Assembly: GCA_947483025.1 (NCBI GenBank)
Contig: CANKMK010000027.1
Span: forward strand, 1-7,133
Length of the DNA stretch: 7,133 nt
Reading direction: 5' to 3'
Source of the DNA: Chloroflexota bacterium
GTDB taxonomy: Bacteria > Chloroflexota > Limnocylindria > Limnocylindrales > Limnocylindraceae
The number at the start of each line of letters is the position of its first letter. The first letter of the stretch is position 1. Shown here piece after piece: positions 5,172 through 7,133 of this stretch. Position numbers and translations under genes: made by a program. Under the pieces are notes generated by a model. The model did no database searches. It worked only from the letters and a program-made list of their open reading frames with translations, and was not told where the DNA came from.

Positions 5172-5954
5172 ATGGCACGACCAATCGCACTGATTACCGG
5201 AGCCTCGTCGGGCATTGGCGAGCGCATTGCCCTGCGCTTGGCATCGAGCGGCCACGACCTGGTGCTAGTAGCCCGACGTGGTGATGAGCTGGCACGCGTC
5301 GCCGCTCTTGCTGCCGCCGCTGGCGCCGCGAGTGAGACGATTGTCGCGGACCTCTCGCAGGCCGCCGATGTGGCGAAGGTTGAGGCTCGCATTTTGGATA
5401 CTGACCGACCGATTGACATCCTGGTCAACAACGCAGGCTTTGGACGGTTCGGCAAGCTCACTGAGCTTGATAGTGCCGGCGAAGCGAATGAGATTGCGGT
5501 GAATGTCACCGCCCTGACGCTCCTGTCGCGCGCGGCGCTCATGGCCATGGCGCCACGAAAGCGCGGGGGCATTCTGAACGTAGCCTCACTCGCTTCGTTC
5601 CTTCCATTCCCGGGCTTTACTACCTACGCGGCAACCAAGGCGTATGTGCGCAGTTTCACGCTGGCGCTCCATGAAGAGGCAAAGCCCTTCGGCGTGAAGG
5701 TGACCTGCGTTGCCCCTGGATTTACGCCGACAGGATTCCAAGAGCGCGGCGGGCTGAGCCAGAGCTCAGGGGTGCCAAGTTTCCTACTGACCTCGGCGGA
5801 TATGGTCGCGCGCGTCGCCCTTGAGGCACTGCGCGACGGACGCGCCCTTGTGGTGCCGGGTTGGATGAACGCGCTCTCCGCGCGATTCCTTGGGCTGATG
5901 CCGAGTGGCCTGCAGCGCCGCATCGGCGCGATCGGCTCCCGCTTCCCTCGCTAA
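5172..5954 (+). CDS. Short-chain dehydrogenase/reductase (SDR), classical type
   Basis: A 260-residue cytoplasmic oxidoreductase with a Rossmann fold. The cofactor motif TGASSGIG is at 9-16, the Asp of the adenine site at 60 (AD-L), NNAG at 86-89, and the catalytic tetrad N111, S139, Y152 and K156 (YAATK) is intact. Arg35 and Arg36 after the second strand favour NADP(H). PGFTPTGF (from 182) is the usual substrate-loop start. The overall pattern (NVASLASFLPFPGFTTYAATKAYV, then GVKVTCVAPGFTPTGF) resembles the DltE/YqjQ-like reductases, whose natural substrates are mostly unknown. The start is fixed by CATACT 6 bases upstream of the ATG and the family motif at residue 9. There is no Shine-Dalgarno sequence, so the transcript is probably leaderless. 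The stop interlocks with that of the convergent gene. Confidence 0.93.
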   Translation: MARPIALITGASSGIGERIALRLASSGHDLVLVARRGDELARVAALAAAAGAASETIVADLSQAADVAKVEARILDTDRPIDILVNNAGFGRFGKLTELDSAGEANEIAVNVTALTLLSRAALMAMAPRKRGGILNVASLASFLPFPGFTTYAATKAYVRSFTLALHEEAKPFGVKVTCVAPGFTPTGFQERGGLSQSSGVPSFLLTSADMVARVALEALRDGRALVVPGWMNALSARFLGLMPSGLQRRIGAIGSRFPR

Positions 5955-7018
5955 GGGCGAAGGCTCCAGCGCGCACCAGTCGGCTCATCGACTAACTCCA
6001 CTCCAAGCGCCTCAATCGCGGCGCGGAGTGCGTCTGCATCGCTGAAACGGCGCTCGGCGCGAGCCGCTGCGCGCAGGGCAATCATCTGCTCCACCGCGCT
6101 ACTCACATCCACCCCAGGCGCCGATGTCGACACGGGAATTAATGTTTCGGTAGCCGCGATTGTGGCGCGTGGAGCACCCGCAGCCGCACCGAATCGTGCG
6201 GCAAAGGCGGCCAGTGACTCTGTTGCGCCGCTGTGTAGTGCGGTTTCGCCGATCCCTGGAATGCGAATCGTCACCGCACCCTTGCCGCCAACCGTGACGC
6301 TGCTCGCGCCAAGGTCGATGGTGAGGGCGGAGTGTTCGTCGATGCCGAGGATGGCGGCACCATCAGGGAGCGCTCGCTCTAGCTGCTGCAGGCGTCCCTC
6401 GCCGATGAAGCATCGCGAGGTGTCGTGCGTGGCACCCTCGTTGTTGTTCCAATGAGGGACGATCGCAACAGCGAGCCCCGTCAGCGCACCGATGATGTCG
6501 AGTCCATCGAGCCAGACCGGGTTGGTTCCCGCCTTGTAGATCTCGTAGACAGGGATGGTGTGTTGCCCAGAGGCGGCTGCCGCCGCCGACGATGCGATGA
6601 GTGTGGCGCCGCTCTGGATGCGCGCGACGAGCTGCTCAACGATTGGCGTACCTCCCCAGCGCCGGAGCGCGCGCGATGGAGAGCCTGGCCCCAAGAAGAT
6701 CAGATCTGCGGCGTTGAGGCCGGCGATGGTTGGTGCGAGGGCGGACGGGGCAAGATCGGCGCCAGCACGATCGGTCTCTGGGAGGCCAATAACGGTCGTT
6801 GGAATGCCAACCTTGGAGCGGAAGAAGACAGCGATCTTCTCGCCCATCTCGGCACGGTTCGTTTGGAAGTCGTAGCTCCCATCGAGGGCAACGAGCGACG
6901 ACGGGGTGCTGCGCTTCGGTAGTGAGGCGACGATGCTGCGATGCAGCGGTGCCATTGATGGACCGATCTCACCTGATCCGATCAGGACGATTCTTCCTAG
7001 GGTCGTTTCTGCGGTCAT
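5951..7018 (-). CDS. Peptidase S51/cyanophycinase-like protein with C-terminal CysRS-type tail domain
   Basis: A 355-residue protein, counted from the ATG at 7018. Residues 8-270 resemble the type 1 glutamine-amidotransferase-like fold of peptidase S51 and cyanophycinase. Visible are RIVLIGSGE (9-17), ADLIFLGPGSPSRAL (104-118), the nucleophile-elbow region IASSAAAAASG (141-151), VPHWNNNEGATHDTSRC (187-203) and ILGIDEHSALTID (223-235), which matches the cyanophycinase GIDExTAL motif. From about 308 to the end, the sequence (AARAERRFSDADALRAAIEALG, then ELVDEPTGARWSL) closely resembles the C-terminal helical end of cysteinyl-tRNA synthetase, the CysS/YqeB-type C-terminal domain. Substrate and activity are unknown; hydrolysis of a peptide or amide is an inference. 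CATACT lies 6 bases before the ATG with no Shine-Dalgarno. The open frame continues upstream to 7123, but that would run through the promoter and the divergent gene. Confidence 0.82.
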   Translation of the reverse strand: MTAETTLGRIVLIGSGEIGPSMAPLHRSIVASLPKRSTPSSLVALDGSYDFQTNRAEMGEKIAVFFRSKVGIPTTVIGLPETDRAGADLAPSALAPTIAGLNAADLIFLGPGSPSRALRRWGGTPIVEQLVARIQSGATLIASSAAAAASGQHTIPVYEIYKAGTNPVWLDGLDIIGALTGLAVAIVPHWNNNEGATHDTSRCFIGEGRLQQLERALPDGAAILGIDEHSALTIDLGASSVTVGGKGAVTIRIPGIGETALHSGATESLAAFAARFGAAAGAPRATIAATETLIPVSTSAPGVDVSSAVEQMIALRAAARAERRFSDADALRAAIEALGVELVDEPTGARWSLRP

Positions 7019-7024
7019 GTCGTA

Positions 7025-7048
7025 AGTATGGCGCAGCCCCAGTAGGAT
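7025..7048. promoter_or_regulatory. Divergent promoter pair for the S51-like gene and the gene at 7055
   Basis: CATACT on the minus strand (7030-7025) lies 6 bases before the ATG at 7018. TAGGAT on the plus strand (7043-7048) lies 6 bases before the ATG at 7055. Twelve bases separate the two hexamers, the same gap as at the exporter/UbiA junction. No -35 is evident for either, and no Shine-Dalgarno is well placed. Confidence 0.5.
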
Positions 7049-7054
7049 CAGGAC

Positions 7055-7133
7055 ATGGCAACCCTCTACCTCTCTGGCGGCGGACTCGGACGCTCGGCCC
7101 ACGCGTGGCCCGAGGCGCTGCACTGGCTCGCCG
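7055..7133 (+). CDS. 5' end of an unidentified gene, cut by the window edge
   Basis: Twenty-six codons are visible, beginning MATLYLSGGG and continuing open to the window end. A short hydrophobic strand followed by SGGG is common at the start of Rossmann-like or flavodoxin-like proteins, including some S51-type peptidases, but this is far too little to name it. Support for a real start comes from TAGGAT 6 bases upstream, matching the other leaderless-looking starts, and from the abutting S51-like gene whose correct start leaves just enough room for a divergent promoter. Confidence 0.6.
   Translation, partial: MATLYLSGGGLGRSAHAWPEALHWLA

Noticed and set aside
5147..5175. CCATGG at 5147-5152 facing CATGG at 5171-5175, a near-palindrome across the YetF/SDR junction
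   Set aside because: The symmetry follows from two divergent ATG codons, each with a chance flanking C or G, so it is not evidence for an operator by itself.
7019..7123. Longer start of the S51-like gene at 7123
   Set aside because: It would cover a divergent gene start and a promoter-like pair, and the added residues show no resemblance to the family.
1..7133. CRISPR arrays, transposases, integrases, phage genes or toxin-antitoxin pairs
   Set aside because: No direct-repeat array, mobile-element protein or typical small toxin/antitoxin pair was seen on either strand.

Overview
The window is GC-rich, densely packed bacterial DNA with short intergenic gaps. Codon use, the compact head-to-head gene pairs and the apparent leaderless starts suggest a streamlined, high-GC lineage such as a Chloroflexota or an actinobacterial relative. 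No marker gene fixes the phylum, so this placement is an inference. No insertion sequence, phage gene, CRISPR array or rRNA is visible.

Left part (1-3182). The 3' part of an OppF-type peptide-transporter ATPase converges on a DoxX-family membrane protein, with a strong hairpin between them. The start of the DoxX gene is decided by a good Shine-Dalgarno sequence. Its 152-bp upstream region holds several perfect inverted repeats that look like operators or competing hairpins. Beyond it, on the minus strand, lies a two-gene DrrAB-type exporter, ATPase then ABC-2 permease, joined by an ATGA overlap.

Middle part (3183-4623). Divergent from the exporter is a UbiA-family prenyltransferase gene. Three bases after its stop comes a small membrane-anchored protein with an Ig-like outer domain. 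Next is a tRNA whose cloverleaf folds with anticodon UAU, a rare bacterial way to read the isoleucine codon AUA.

Right part (4639-7133). A YetF/DUF421 membrane protein (minus) and a short-chain dehydrogenase (plus) diverge from a 20-bp gap. The dehydrogenase ends tail-to-tail, with interlocked stop codons, against a protein that combines a peptidase S51/cyanophycinase-like domain with a C-terminal tail resembling that of cysteinyl-tRNA synthetase. A further gene starts divergently at 7055 and runs off the window.

A recurring theme is that all six genes at the three head-to-head junctions have a -10-like hexamer with A at position 2 and T at position 6 (TATGAT, CATACT, TAGGAT or TAGGCT), placed 6 or 7 bases before the ATG. 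None of the six has a well-placed Shine-Dalgarno sequence except possibly the exporter ATPase. This fits leaderless mRNAs fired from overlapping bidirectional promoters. DoxX and the internally coupled permease gene instead have purine-rich ribosome-binding sites.
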